Below, piece by piece: positions 52,042-60,728 of a stretch of DNA of 64,000 bases. Position 1 is the stretch's first letter. Each line of letters begins with the position of its first letter. The stretch is from the NCBI RefSeq assembly GCF_900059565.1, contig NZ_FIZW01000002.1, positions 682,001-746,000 of the forward strand. Reading direction: 5' to 3'. This stretch comes from Murdochiella massiliensis. Lineage in GTDB: Bacteria; Bacillota; Clostridia; Tissierellales; Peptoniphilaceae. The translations under genes were made by a program, and so were the position numbers. Under the pieces are notes generated by a model. That model did not search any database and was not told the DNA's origin. It saw nothing but the letters and a program-made list of their open reading frames with translations.

Positions 52042-52715
52042 GGTGTGGGTCCTTCCAAAAGGTAACCTTCTCCGATGCGGTTTCGCACCGGATCATAGCC
52101 CAGCGCTGCACGCAATTTCTTGCGCAAAGCGCTGATGTGTACACGAATCGCATTGCTGAAGCTGTCTACGCTGCCGTCCCAAACATGCTCCATCAGCTCT
52201 TCCTGGCTGATCGGACGACCGGGATGCAGGAGCAAATATTCCAAAATGCCGCTCTCCTTTTTGGTGAGGGCGATCACCTGTTCGCCGACCGTTGTTGTAC
52301 GCGTACGCGTATCAAAAGTCAGTTCGCCAAAGCGAAGGCACACTTCCTGCTGAATAAAATCCCGACGCAAAAGGCTGCGCACCCGAGCTGCCAGCTCTTC
52401 CAGATGAAAGGGCTTGGAAAGATAATCGTTCGCCCCTGCATCCAGACCATTGACTTTATCCGCAATCTCACTGCGCGCCGAAAGAATAAGAACCGGCGTT
52501 TGCAAATCTTCCTTACGAATTGTGCGCAAAACCGTCATGCCGTCCACCTTGGGCAAATTCAAATCCAAAAGCACTAAATCATACGGTTCCAACGTTACGG
52601 CCTCCATGGCCGCTTCACCATCCGCACAAATATCCACGCTATAGCCCTGCCGGCGCAAACTTTTCGCAATGCTGTCGCTTAAAAAAGGCTCATCTTCCAC
52701 AAGTAATAAACGCAT
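52038..52715 (-). CDS. OmpR-family response regulator
   Basis: Receiver domain with Asp51 in LVLLDLNLPKVDG, Ser/Thr in LILSARS and Lys in DYLSKPFHLEELAAR; the C-terminal winged helix includes SQEELMEHVWDGSVDSFSNAI and ends GYLLEGPTP. The pattern of VDSFSNAIRVHI is that of the QseB/PmrA-like branch. It forms an operon with the kinase and is divergent from the redox genes at 52843, with a direct repeat between them. Confidence 0.92.
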   Translation of the reverse strand: MRLLLVEDEPFLSDSIAKSLRRQGYSVDICADGEAAMEAVTLEPYDLVLLDLNLPKVDGMTVLRTIRKEDLQTPVLILSARSEIADKVNGLDAGANDYLSKPFHLEELAARVRSLLRRDFIQQEVCLRFGELTFDTRTRTTTVGEQVIALTKKESGILEYLLLHPGRPISQEELMEHVWDGSVDSFSNAIRVHISALRKKLRAALGYDPVRNRIGEGYLLEGPTP

Positions 52716-52754
52716 ACCTTCCTCCGTTTCGGATGCAGTATAGCATACGATCTC

Positions 52755-52795
52755 TTCTTAACACCATCTTTCGTGTTCTTCTTAACACCATCTTT
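52755..52795. promoter_or_regulatory. 17-bp direct repeat, candidate response-regulator site
   Basis: TTCTTAACACCATCTTT occurs identically at 52755-52771 and 52779-52795, 24 bp apart, between the divergent regulator gene and the small CXXC protein gene. OmpR-type regulators bind direct repeats, so this is a candidate site controlling both transcripts. Confidence 0.5.
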
Positions 52796-52842
52796 ATGTT
52801 TGTTCTGCTATTCTTCTTCTTGTCAACAAGAAAGGAGTCGCC

Positions 52843-52989
52843 ATGAAGACAAAAAAACGAAGCATTACCCAGATTGCCCTGCTCGTCGCCGCTGTGGGCA
52901 TGATCGTCGTGGGTGCTATGCGTGGTGAGGTAGAGACCGTCCTCGCCAAAGCCATCCGTCTGTGCATGGAGTGTGTGGGCATTGGCTGA
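52843..52989 (+). CDS. CD1871A-type small CXXC membrane protein
   Basis: A 48-residue protein: basic N-terminus MKTKKRSITQIALL, one membrane segment (IALLVAAVGMIVVGAM), a short amphipathic part VETVLAKAIRLC and a C-terminal CMECVGIG with a CxxC. It matches the short CD1871A family of Clostridia as I recall it. AGAAAGGAG lies seven bases before the ATG. It overlaps the following polyferredoxin gene and is probably its partner. Function unknown; a thiol or metal role is suggested by the two cysteines. Confidence 0.85.
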   Translation: MKTKKRSITQIALLVAAVGMIVVGAMRGEVETVLAKAIRLCMECVGIG

Positions 52990-53920
52990 TCCGAAAAAAA
53001 GCAAATCCCGGTTACTTTCCCGCTTCCGCGGATGGGGGCAAGCAGGTGCGACGCTGCTGACCAATATCCATCTGCCGAATTTTTTCACCGGGTCGCTCTA
53101 TCAGGGAAATGGAAAAATGGTCTGTGTGCCGGGGCTTAATTGTTATTCCTGCCCGGCAGCCTCCGGAGCCTGTCCCATCGGATCATTCCAAGCCGTAGTC
53201 GGATCTTCCAAATTCCGCTTTTCGTACTACATAACCGGCATTCTTATCCTCATCGGCGTATTGCTCGGTCGCTTCATCTGCGGCTTTTTATGTCCGTTCG
53301 GCTGGTTTCAGGAATTGCTGCATAAAATTCCGACAAAGAAGTTCTCGACCAAGCGGCTTCGCCCTCTGACCTACCTCAAATACATCATTCTGGTGGTCAT
53401 GGTGTTTCTGTTGCCCCTGTTCTTGGTGAACGAGATCGGATTGGGAGATCCCTACTTCTGTAAGTACCTTTGTCCGCAGGGCGTGTTGGAAGGCGCTATT
53501 CCGCTTTCTTTGGTCAATAGCGGTATCCGCGCGGCGCTGGGGGCCCTGTTCACTTGGAAGTTGGGCATTTTGCTGACCATCGTCGTTCTAAGCATCCTGT
53601 TCTTTCGTCCCTTCTGCAAATGGCTGTGTCCGCTTGGTGCATTCTATGCCCTCTTTAACCGGATCTCCCTGTTGCAAATTCAGGTGGAAGAACACCGCTG
53701 CGTTTCCTGCGGAAAATGCGCGAAGGCCTGCAAAATGGACGTTGATGTGTTAAAAACACCGGCACATACGGAATGCATCCGCTGCGGCATGTGCATCAAC
53801 GCCTGTCCCACCGGTGCCCTGCATTTCCGCTACGGGCTGGGATGCGGTAGAAAAAATGCGCCGGAAGCATTGGAACCGGAAAAACCGGTCGCCGAAAAGC
53901 CAATCGTTGTGGAAAAATAG
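52982..53920 (+). CDS. membrane 4Fe-4S polyferredoxin, NapH/RdxA-like
   Basis: A quinol- or thiol-linked electron carrier in the membrane. It contains four to five helices, three C-x3-CP motifs (CGFLCP, CKYLCP, CKWLCP), an extra external cysteine group (NCYSCPAASGACPIG) and two C-terminal ferredoxin motifs, CVSCGKCAKAC and CIRCGMCINACPTGA. The frame begins with GTG 52973 or TTG 52982; I chose TTG because a GGAG at 52968 is ten bases before it and only one base before the GTG. It overlaps the small CXXC gene by eight bases. The C-terminus ends in a Glu/Pro/Lys tail. Confidence 0.88.
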   Translation: MADPKKSKSRLLSRFRGWGQAGATLLTNIHLPNFFTGSLYQGNGKMVCVPGLNCYSCPAASGACPIGSFQAVVGSSKFRFSYYITGILILIGVLLGRFICGFLCPFGWFQELLHKIPTKKFSTKRLRPLTYLKYIILVVMVFLLPLFLVNEIGLGDPYFCKYLCPQGVLEGAIPLSLVNSGIRAALGALFTWKLGILLTIVVLSILFFRPFCKWLCPLGAFYALFNRISLLQIQVEEHRCVSCGKCAKACKMDVDVLKTPAHTECIRCGMCINACPTGALHFRYGLGCGRKNAPEALEPEKPVAEKPIVVEK

Positions 53921-53948
53921 AAGTTGGGCAAACCTTTAAAGGTAAAAA

Positions 53949-54028
53949 CGTCAATCGCAGTGAACACGCGCCTTCAGCAAGCGCAATTGTCAATCGCAGT
54001 GAATATGCGCCTTCAGCAAGCGCAAACA
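53949..54028. repeat. 40-bp direct repeat between the polyferredoxin and TlpA-like genes
   Basis: Two adjacent copies begin TGTCAATCGCAGTGAA or GTCAATCGCAGTGAA and end GCGCCTTCAGCAAGCGCAA, about 41 bp apart with two base differences. They lie in the 190-bp gap before the lipoprotein gene. They could hold an RNA structure or a binding site; no terminator is seen. Confidence 0.75.
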
Positions 54029-54112
54029 ATGTCGTGTAAAGCAGGCACGGCATGGCATACGAAGAATGGAAGAAAATATCCGTTAGGAAGAATACCAGTA
54101 AAGGAGAATCAC

Positions 54113-55099
54113 ATGAATACGAAAAAAGTATCTTTGCTTTTGTTGGCTGCCGGCCTGGCTTTCGGTCTGGCCGCTTGTGGGAGTAAAAAACCTGCAGAAG
54201 ACAGCCAAATGCCGGAAAGCGGCATGAGCGTGCCGGCAGCGGAGGCCGGAAAAACGGATCCGACCGCGGAAAAAGACGGATCGGAGATCGATGCCAAATT
54301 AGCGGAATTACACGATCAGGAAAACGCCATTTTCAGCAAGGACCAAGAACTGTGGGATAAGCTCTTCCTGTCAGCCAACAAGAATTCCGGGATGATTTCC
54401 GACGGCACCAACTATGGTGATTTCCTGTTGCAGACCATTGAGAGTGCAAAAGACAAGTTCACGGAAGCGGAGCTGAAAACCTTGAAAGCGGGTGCCGAGG
54501 AAATTCGTGCCATTGAAGAAAAAATTCTTGCGCTGGAAAAAGAAGCGCCGAAGGATAACAAGGGCGGCGCCTCCGATAAGGGTGGTGCAAAGCAGGGTGC
54601 CACAACCCCCTTTCCCGACTTTACCGGTAAAGATCTGGATGGCAACAACGTCGATTCCGGCATCTTCCGCCAGCATGCCGTCACCGTCATCAATTTCTGG
54701 TTCAGCACCTGCAAGCCTTGCGTCGGTGAGCTGGGTGATTTAGAGGCCCTTCATCAGCAGTTGAAGGAAAAAGACGGCATTGTCGTCGGCGTCAACTCCT
54801 TCACGCTGGATGGTGACAAGGATGCCATTGCCGAAGCCAAATCCATCCTGCAAAAGAAAAACGCCACGTATCCGAACCTCACGTTTGCATCAGATAGTGA
54901 AGCCGGAAAATATGTGAAGAACATTATGGCCTTCCCTACCACCGTCGTTGTAGACCGTGACGGAAACATCGTCGGTGACCCGATTCTCGGTTCGGTAGCC
55001 GAAGGAAACGGCAAAAAGGCCTTAGAGGAGCGCATCGCCCAAGTTTTGGAAAGCGATCCGGATAAAGACGCAGCATACAAGGAGAACGCGAAAAATTAA
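54113..55099 (+). CDS. TlpA-like thioredoxin-fold lipoprotein
   Basis: Extracytoplasmic thiol-disulfide protein. Lipoprotein signal with Cys22 (LAACGSKK), an acidic linker, a helical region of about 90 residues (AKLAELHDQENAIFSKDQ...), then a thioredoxin fold with the active site CKPC (Cys200, Cys203) in FWFSTCKPCVGELG and the cis-Pro region MAFPTTVVVDRDGNIV. 328 residues. The ATG at 54113 follows AAAGGAG. It would receive electrons from the membrane polyferredoxin just upstream and reduce outside proteins; this is inference from context. Confidence 0.9.
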   Translation: MNTKKVSLLLLAAGLAFGLAACGSKKPAEDSQMPESGMSVPAAEAGKTDPTAEKDGSEIDAKLAELHDQENAIFSKDQELWDKLFLSANKNSGMISDGTNYGDFLLQTIESAKDKFTEAELKTLKAGAEEIRAIEEKILALEKEAPKDNKGGASDKGGAKQGATTPFPDFTGKDLDGNNVDSGIFRQHAVTVINFWFSTCKPCVGELGDLEALHQQLKEKDGIVVGVNSFTLDGDKDAIAEAKSILQKKNATYPNLTFASDSEAGKYVKNIMAFPTTVVVDRDGNIVGDPILGSVAEGNGKKALEERIAQVLESDPDKDAAYKENAKN

Positions 55100-55142
55100 A
55101 TGCACTTCAACTCTCGGTATTACCGAGCAACAGTATACGACG

Positions 55143-55177
55143 AGGAAGCGACGGGTACGCCCGTCGCTTCCTTTTTT
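55143..55177 (+). terminator. terminator after the TlpA-like gene
   Basis: AGGAAGCGACGGG and CCCGTCGCTTCCT pair around TACG, followed by TTTTTT. It closes the redox operon. Confidence 0.9.
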
Positions 55178-55228
55178 GATGGCATGGCGAAGGCGCCTTG
55201 AATGGACGAGGTGTGTGTTTCACGTAAA

Positions 55229-55745
55229 TGCCAGGAGCCAACGTACCCTGATGACTTACTAAATTATGATGTTATCAGGGTTCGCATCCCTGACGAAAGG
55301 GCTAAAACGAGATGTTGTCAGGGTTCGAATCCCCGACGTAAAGGAAATATCGTGTTAATACAGGGGTCGACGTACCCTGACGGCTTGCTATGTTGAGAAG
55401 ATATCAGGGACGATGTCCCTGACGAAGAGTCAATTCACGTAATTCCAGGGATCAACCTACCCTGATGAATTGCTAAATTAGGATGTTATCAGGGCCGGCG
55501 TCCCTGACGAATGGCTGAAACGAGAGGCTGTCAGGGTCCGAACCCCTGACGAAGGGTAAATATCGTGTTAAAACAGGGTACGACGTACCCTGACGAATGC
55601 CTGAAACGAGAGGTTGTCAGGGTCGGTGTCCCTGATGAAGGGAAAATATCGTGTTAAAACAGGGCCAGCCCCCTGACGAATGGCTGAAACGAGAGGTTGT
55701 CAGGGTCTGCACCCCTGACGAATGGTTCATTTCGTGTTAATATCA
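55229..55745. repeat. TCAGGG/CCCTGA hairpin array, 42.5-bp mean period
   Basis: CAGGG words preceded by T, A or C start at 55275, 55318, 55360, 55404, 55445, 55489, 55531, 55573, 55617, 55659 and 55700, with a degenerate one near 55230. Each is followed after 7 to 12 bases by CCCTGA. Two linker types alternate: GAAACGAGAGGTTG-like and AATATCGTGTTAA-like, so the true repeat is about 85 bp. No coding region is supported. Confidence 0.92.
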
Positions 55746-55766
55746 AGGTTCGACGGCCTCAGAAGG

Positions 55767-55801
55767 AGGGCCGCTGGAACGGTCGTTGGCGGCGCAGTTT
55801 T
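55767..55801. repeat. GCGCCGC hairpin element, A-type
   Basis: GGGCCGCTGGAACGG and TCGTTGGCGGCGCAGTTTT match the dispersed A element and lie at the end of the TCAGGG array, as A elements do at other arrays in the window. Confidence 0.7.
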
Positions 55802-55824
55802 AGAGGAATTTCCTTGCCAGCGGC

Positions 55825-56709
55825 TTACTTCACCAGACGAATGTACTGGGGCGAAGGAAACGTAAAGCCGTTCGCGCGTAACGCATCGTACAGAGCATTT
55901 TCCATGACCATCTTGTTTTTGCCGATTTCATCATAGGAAGTAAAAAATTGAATATAAATGCGGACACCATTCGGATCAAGGGTTGCGCGGATTTTGGGCT
56001 TGGCATCCCCACTCATGGCGCCAACTGCATTTTCAAAATGCTGCATTTCATCTTCGTCGTAGTCGGCGATGATATTCTGATATTTCTCATAGGCAACTTT
56101 TCCGGCAATTTCCAGCGCTTTTTGGCGATCATCTTTCCCATCAATGAGAACGAAGACATCCTGCATCACAAAGGGATCATCCCGGTTGTAATTAAATACC
56201 GCCTCTTGAAAAATAAAACGGTTGGGAAACGAAACGTAACGCCCGGTTGGCGTCATACAATCTACCAATGCGCCCATTTCCGCCATATTGAATTGAATAA
56301 AATCAATATCAATGACCTCACCTTGAACTCCCCTGATTTCCACGAGATCGCCCACGGCAAATGGGCGACGCAAAGAAATATAAATAAAGGCGAAGATGTC
56401 CATGATAAGATCTTTGAGCGCTAATACCAGCAAGGCCAGGCCGATGCCCACAATGAGGCCGACGGATTTTGCGCGGGAAAACCAAACATAGAGCACCAGA
56501 TAAACCGTCAGGATAACTGTAAAGAAGCGCGTTACCGACTGAATGCGATGACGACGCTTCTCGTCTTTCACCACTCCATCGATGCTTTTCGTCACCAAAA
56601 GCCGCACCACAAAGACGGCCAAAAAAATCAACGCCGAGACTGCTATTTTTTCCAAAAAGGAATGTTGATCATCTCCGATATCGCGTAAATATTCAAAATA
56701 TTGTTGCAT
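55825..56709 (-). CDS. small-conductance mechanosensitive channel (MscS family)
   Basis: Osmotic safety channel. Three membrane segments (about 22-42, 62-82 and 86-115), the pore helix region GLIVGIGLALLVLALKDLIMD, then the beta domain with RRPFAVGDLVEIRGVQGEVIDIDF and VSFPNRFIFQEAVFNY. C-terminal alpha/beta domain follows. The ATG at 56709 (MQQYFEYLRDIGDD) has GAGAGAGGG upstream; the longer open frame is rejected. 294 residues. Confidence 0.9.
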   Translation of the reverse strand: MQQYFEYLRDIGDDQHSFLEKIAVSALIFLAVFVVRLLVTKSIDGVVKDEKRRHRIQSVTRFFTVILTVYLVLYVWFSRAKSVGLIVGIGLALLVLALKDLIMDIFAFIYISLRRPFAVGDLVEIRGVQGEVIDIDFIQFNMAEMGALVDCMTPTGRYVSFPNRFIFQEAVFNYNRDDPFVMQDVFVLIDGKDDRQKALEIAGKVAYEKYQNIIADYDEDEMQHFENAVGAMSGDAKPKIRATLDPNGVRIYIQFFTSYDEIGKNKMVMENALYDALRANGFTFPSPQYIRLVK

Positions 56710-56848
56710 CCCTCTCTCCCTTCGCAAACGAACAAAGCAATCGATACTGCTCTTTAGCTTATCAAGAGAGAGAAGGAAAGGCAAAGTGTTGGATGGGACG
56801 GAAACCCGCCTTACCGCATCACAGCACAAATATATTTTCCTCCCAGCC

Positions 56849-57277
56849 TCATTTTTGGAGCAAAGAACAGAAGGTCGCAATCTCTTCCTTTTGGTTTTTA
56901 ATGCTTGCCGTGACGGGATTTCGGGACATCAGGGAGAGTTTGATTTTTTCCTGGCCGACTTGCAGAATGACCATCGATTTTCCGGGAAGGAAGGAACGCT
57001 TGACCTTCACCAGGTCAATTTCTTCTAAAGGAAGCACCAGCTCGCCTTGCCGTTGGGAAATGGACACGGTTCCCATCAGGGCCATCACCAAGTGTTTTTC
57101 CGTTACGCCAAAGTACGTGCATACATTATTTAGTGCTGACATATTTCCAAGGAGGAAACGTTCCAGGCTCGAACCGCCAAGAATCAGGCCCCATATCTGT
57201 ACCTGATACGTCTCCCCTTCCGGCAACAATTCCGCAAGGTTTTTGTGCATATCCTCTTCATTCAAAAACAGCGTCAT
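56849..57277 (-). CDS. PH-like domain protein of unknown function
   Basis: A 142-residue soluble protein without signal or membrane segment. The middle, GVTEKHLVMALMG, LVLPLEEIDLVKVKRSFL and MVILQVGQEKIKLSL, has the alternating strands of bacterial PH domains (as in YokE-like proteins), ending in a helix (NQKEEIATFCSLLQK). I cannot assign a family with certainty. The ATG at 57277 follows GGAAAGGGG. It stands alone between the mscS gene and 300 bp of sequence (57278-57575) where I see nothing definite. Confidence 0.6.
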   Translation of the reverse strand: MTLFLNEEDMHKNLAELLPEGETYQVQIWGLILGGSSLERFLLGNMSALNNVCTYFGVTEKHLVMALMGTVSISQRQGELVLPLEEIDLVKVKRSFLPGKSMVILQVGQEKIKLSLMSRNPVTASIKNQKEEIATFCSLLQK

Positions 57278-57575
57278 CGCGATCCCCTTTCCTGTACTTT
57301 CCTGCCGTGTGGGTAATTTCCGATCATCCCTGCACTTTCCGATCATCGGTATGATAACCTGCCGTCTATCGATCGAAAATAAGGAAATACCTGAAGGCAT
57401 TGTCCCGCAGATCCGAAGCAATTACTGTGCATTGCCATAAAAAAGGCGTAAAAAACAGGTAAAGAGGGCGCTTGGCGCTGTTATGTCATCTGTCGACTAT
57501 CTTGCAGCGGAGCGCTTCCCGGTGACATTTCCTTCTTCACCGCGGAATCTCTTCCACCGAATTACTCTGTCTGCA

Positions 57576-59846
57576 CTACACTTCTTTCAACGTCTCCGTC
57601 ATACTGATTTTGGCGATTTTTCGCTTCTGCAAAGCCTGCACCAGGAAGAAGAGCACTGCGCCCGTCACGCTGACCAGGAAATAGATGTGCATGGACAAGT
57701 GCGGATCCATGTAGGAATCGAGTTTGGCGAGCGACGCGGTTAAGAGTACGGCCATAGCAGAACGCAAAATGAACGGCAATACCAGAAGGAAGAGACCGAG
57801 AAGAATGCCGGTGGCACGTAAATAGATGCCGGTCGTTTCTGCGTCGGTATAGCCGAAGATTTTCAGATAGGCAATTTCCGTCTTGGCCTTGTCCACAATG
57901 GCTTTGGACAGGAAGTCGATGAAGATAAAGTAGAACAGAACCGCGATGAACACGATGGGACCGATGATCTGACCGAACGTGTCCAGAAAATGATCCGATG
58001 CTTTGCCCACGGTATCCAGGTCGATGCAGGAAGCCACATAGGCGGGATCCAGGTGTAATTTTTCTTCCGAATAGTAGCCGGAAAAGGCCTCCTTATCGTA
58101 GCCCATGACGGCATTAAAGGCGGGAAGCGGCATATAGGCCGAGAGCGTGACCGCCTGCCGGCGCATGGCGCGAATGCAGAACGTATACTTTTTTCCCGTG
58201 TATGGATTGACCACCGTGATGTTATCCCCTTCCGCAAGGCCAAATCGTTTCATAAGGCCCTCCGAAGCTTGAATTTCTTTGTCCTGCAGCGGATCAATTG
58301 CTTCAGCATCGAAGTAGCGGCTATGAGGGGCCACGCCATAGAGAGCAAAAGGATGCACGTCGCCGTTGATGGAAAGGTCAAAGGCGGCATATCCGAATTT
58401 TTCTGCCTTTTCATCGGCTGCGTCAAGCACCGCTCCCGGACGGACAAAGGTCTGCACCTTTGCCGGAAACTCCTTTTGCATCAGATCGGCATGCCGTTCA
58501 AAAATCGGACGCATGCCCAGTCCGAAGCAAAGAAATACGCTCGAGAGCGTAACCCCGAAGAGCAGAACCAGGACATTGAGTTTGTTGTTAAACAACACCT
58601 TCAGACGATAGCGAGAAAGAAAGCCCAGGCTGGAAAAGAAAGCGAAACGAGAGAGACGCATCTTGGAAATACGCGGTTTGCGTCCCAATTCATGGCGCAA
58701 AAAACGCAATGGGCGCAGACGCAGCTTGGTCATCAGCATCAGAAATTGGATGAGCATCACGATTGTCGCGGGTATAACCGTCGTTAGCAAAAAAGCACGC
58801 GCATTGAACAGCGGATGAAAAACCGGCAACGAAAAAGAGGCATAGTACAAGTTCAGATACAGTTTATAGCCCACCTGATACGTGATGAAATTGCCCAGCA
58901 CAGCCGCCGAAAACACCGCTATCGTCGGCAATAACATATAATGAGCAATCAACTCCCGACGGGTATAGCCCGACGCCATCAGCGTTCCGATGGCGCTGGA
59001 TTCCGATATAATCTGATTGCGGGTCTGCATGGTGAACACAAAGGCAATCGACAGCACCGCCAACACGAGAACCGTCTGCATCATCGGCACATCGCCGCCC
59101 ATATCATCCATCATATAGGAAATGCGCTTATTTTGTGCTTTGGTCATGGCTTCCGTCAAGATGTTGTCTTCATAAACGGTTTTCGTGAGCTCTTTGAGTG
59201 TGTCATTTGCTTCTTTTTTTGTGGTGGAAGTCTTGTTTTCACGATAGGAATACGTATATTGCAACCCCTGCCGATCAAAGTGCGAAAGCCCGTCCGCGCT
59301 GACGATGCCCACGCCGAAGTTTTTCGTGTCCATAACCAAGTCGGCACGGTTGCGCATCATTGCGATGTAGTCGGGAAGTACCACCGTTCCGACCAGATGC
59401 ATCTTGTGTCCGCTGAGTGTCACGTCCTGACCGATCGTATAAGCGTGCTCCCCGGCATAATTCACATCCAGCGCCACTTCGTCGTCTTTTTCCGGCATGC
59501 GTCCGGCGATCACATCGGGAAGATTGATTTTCTGTCGCTTGGCATAAAGATGCACGTCGGCATTCTCGTCCTTTGCCTCGGCATAGTAACTTTTTTCCAG
59601 TCGGACACCTTTCTCTTCCAGACGTTTCCAGGTCGAATTGCTTAACGGTGAAAGGGTCGTAAAGCGACCGTCCTCCACGTGAGAGCGATCCATAAAATCA
59701 TAGTAGAGACGTTCCACCGACCCCTGCACGAGGAAAAAGGCGGAGCAAAAAATAATTGTAATCAACAGAAGCAGAAACAACGGCACATAATGTGCCGGCT
59801 GATGAAGCAGCATCCGGGGGATGCGCTTGTTCATCGGATTTCGCAT
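57576..59846 (-). CDS. ABC transporter permease, FtsX-like (two-domain)
   Basis: A 756-residue permease with ten hydrophobic segments: one N-terminal (LFLLLLITIIFCSAFFLV), three around 262-380, a further one near 415-445, and three at the C-terminal end. Two FtsX domains flank large external domains of about 200 residues each. The family exports lipoproteins, peptides or mediates resistance to antimicrobial peptides, without transport of a known substrate here. Its start ATG overlaps the last base of the ATPase stop codon (TAATG). Confidence 0.88.
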   Translation of the reverse strand: MRNPMNKRIPRMLLHQPAHYVPLFLLLLITIIFCSAFFLVQGSVERLYYDFMDRSHVEDGRFTTLSPLSNSTWKRLEEKGVRLEKSYYAEAKDENADVHLYAKRQKINLPDVIAGRMPEKDDEVALDVNYAGEHAYTIGQDVTLSGHKMHLVGTVVLPDYIAMMRNRADLVMDTKNFGVGIVSADGLSHFDRQGLQYTYSYRENKTSTTKKEANDTLKELTKTVYEDNILTEAMTKAQNKRISYMMDDMGGDVPMMQTVLVLAVLSIAFVFTMQTRNQIISESSAIGTLMASGYTRRELIAHYMLLPTIAVFSAAVLGNFITYQVGYKLYLNLYYASFSLPVFHPLFNARAFLLTTVIPATIVMLIQFLMLMTKLRLRPLRFLRHELGRKPRISKMRLSRFAFFSSLGFLSRYRLKVLFNNKLNVLVLLFGVTLSSVFLCFGLGMRPIFERHADLMQKEFPAKVQTFVRPGAVLDAADEKAEKFGYAAFDLSINGDVHPFALYGVAPHSRYFDAEAIDPLQDKEIQASEGLMKRFGLAEGDNITVVNPYTGKKYTFCIRAMRRQAVTLSAYMPLPAFNAVMGYDKEAFSGYYSEEKLHLDPAYVASCIDLDTVGKASDHFLDTFGQIIGPIVFIAVLFYFIFIDFLSKAIVDKAKTEIAYLKIFGYTDAETTGIYLRATGILLGLFLLVLPFILRSAMAVLLTASLAKLDSYMDPHLSMHIYFLVSVTGAVLFFLVQALQKRKIAKISMTETLKEV

Positions 59847-60541
59847 TACCAGCTCACCTCCTCGGCCGTAATCGGCTGCAGATTCGGCGCTACCTCCAGC
59901 ACCGATCCGTTATGCAGGCGAATGGTGGTGTCACACATCCGGGCGATCTGTGTATTGTGCGTGGCGATAATAATGATGGGATGATATTTTTCTTTCAGCG
60001 TTTCAATGAGTCCCAACACATCTTTTGCGCTTTCATAGTCCAAGGCTCCGGTGGGTTCGTCGCACAACAAAAGCGAAGGATTCTTGACAATGGCGCGTCC
60101 GATGGAAGTTCTCTGTGCCTGCCCTCCGGAAATCTGATTGGGATATTTGTGCGTCTGGTCGCGCAGACCAAGCGTGTCGATGGTCTCCTCGACATTCAGC
60201 GGATTGGTGGACAGATACGCGCCTACCTCGATGTTTTCCTTCACATTCAAATTGCTGATCAAATTGTAAAATTGGAAAACAAAGCCGACGTGATGGCGCC
60301 GATACTGTTCCAACTCTTTTTTTCCTGCCTTATGCAGGGCAACGTCGGAAACCATCACCTCGCCCTCGTCAATATCTTCAATGCCGCCGAGAATATTCAG
60401 CAATGTTGACTTCCCTGATCCGGATGGCCCCAACACGCATACGACTTCTCCGTCAGCGATGGTTAGGTCAATGTTTTTTAGGACCTCCACCCGGTTTTCC
60501 CCTTCTCCGTAAAACTTATGTAAATTGCGTATCGTAATCAT
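59846..60541 (-). CDS. ABC transporter ATP-binding protein, LolD/MacB type
   Basis: ATPase partner of the FtsX-like permease. Walker A is GPSGSGKSTLLNILGG, which with the following residues is typical of the MacB/LolD group; Q loop VGFVFQFYNLI; signature ISGGQAQRTSIGRAI; Walker B LLLCDEPTGALDYE. 231 residues. The signature LSGGQ is ISGGQ here, a tolerated change. Confidence 0.93.
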   Translation of the reverse strand: MITIRNLHKFYGEGENRVEVLKNIDLTIADGEVVCVLGPSGSGKSTLLNILGGIEDIDEGEVMVSDVALHKAGKKELEQYRRHHVGFVFQFYNLISNLNVKENIEVGAYLSTNPLNVEETIDTLGLRDQTHKYPNQISGGQAQRTSIGRAIVKNPSLLLCDEPTGALDYESAKDVLGLIETLKEKYHPIIIIATHNTQIARMCDTTIRLHNGSVLEVAPNLQPITAEEVSW

Positions 60542-60663
60542 TTTTTCCTCCGTAAAGGTGGAATGGACGAACGTGACTCGCCGCCGGGCCGCAGTCTGCG
60601 ATTCCTGGTTTTCACCGCATCAAGGCGTGCAGCCTCCGGTTGTTCCGTCGCCTCCCTCCTATA

Positions 60664-60679
60664 GTTAGTTATAGCTAAC
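60664..60679. promoter_or_regulatory. candidate operator upstream of the ABC pair
   Basis: GTTAG (60664-60668) and CTAAC (60675-60679) with a 6-base AT-rich centre form a small dyad 125 bp before the ATPase start, of the kind used by TetR-type regulators. No regulator gene is adjacent, and the dyad is short. Confidence 0.3.
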
Positions 60680-60728
60680 GCTATCCTCCTGTACTCTACT
60701 GCAAAGTAAAAACGGACGCAAGCGATTT

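Noticed and set aside
55202-55396. 64-residue open frame starting MDEVCVSRKCQEP
   Set aside because: It lies in the TCAGGG array and consists of translated repeat units.
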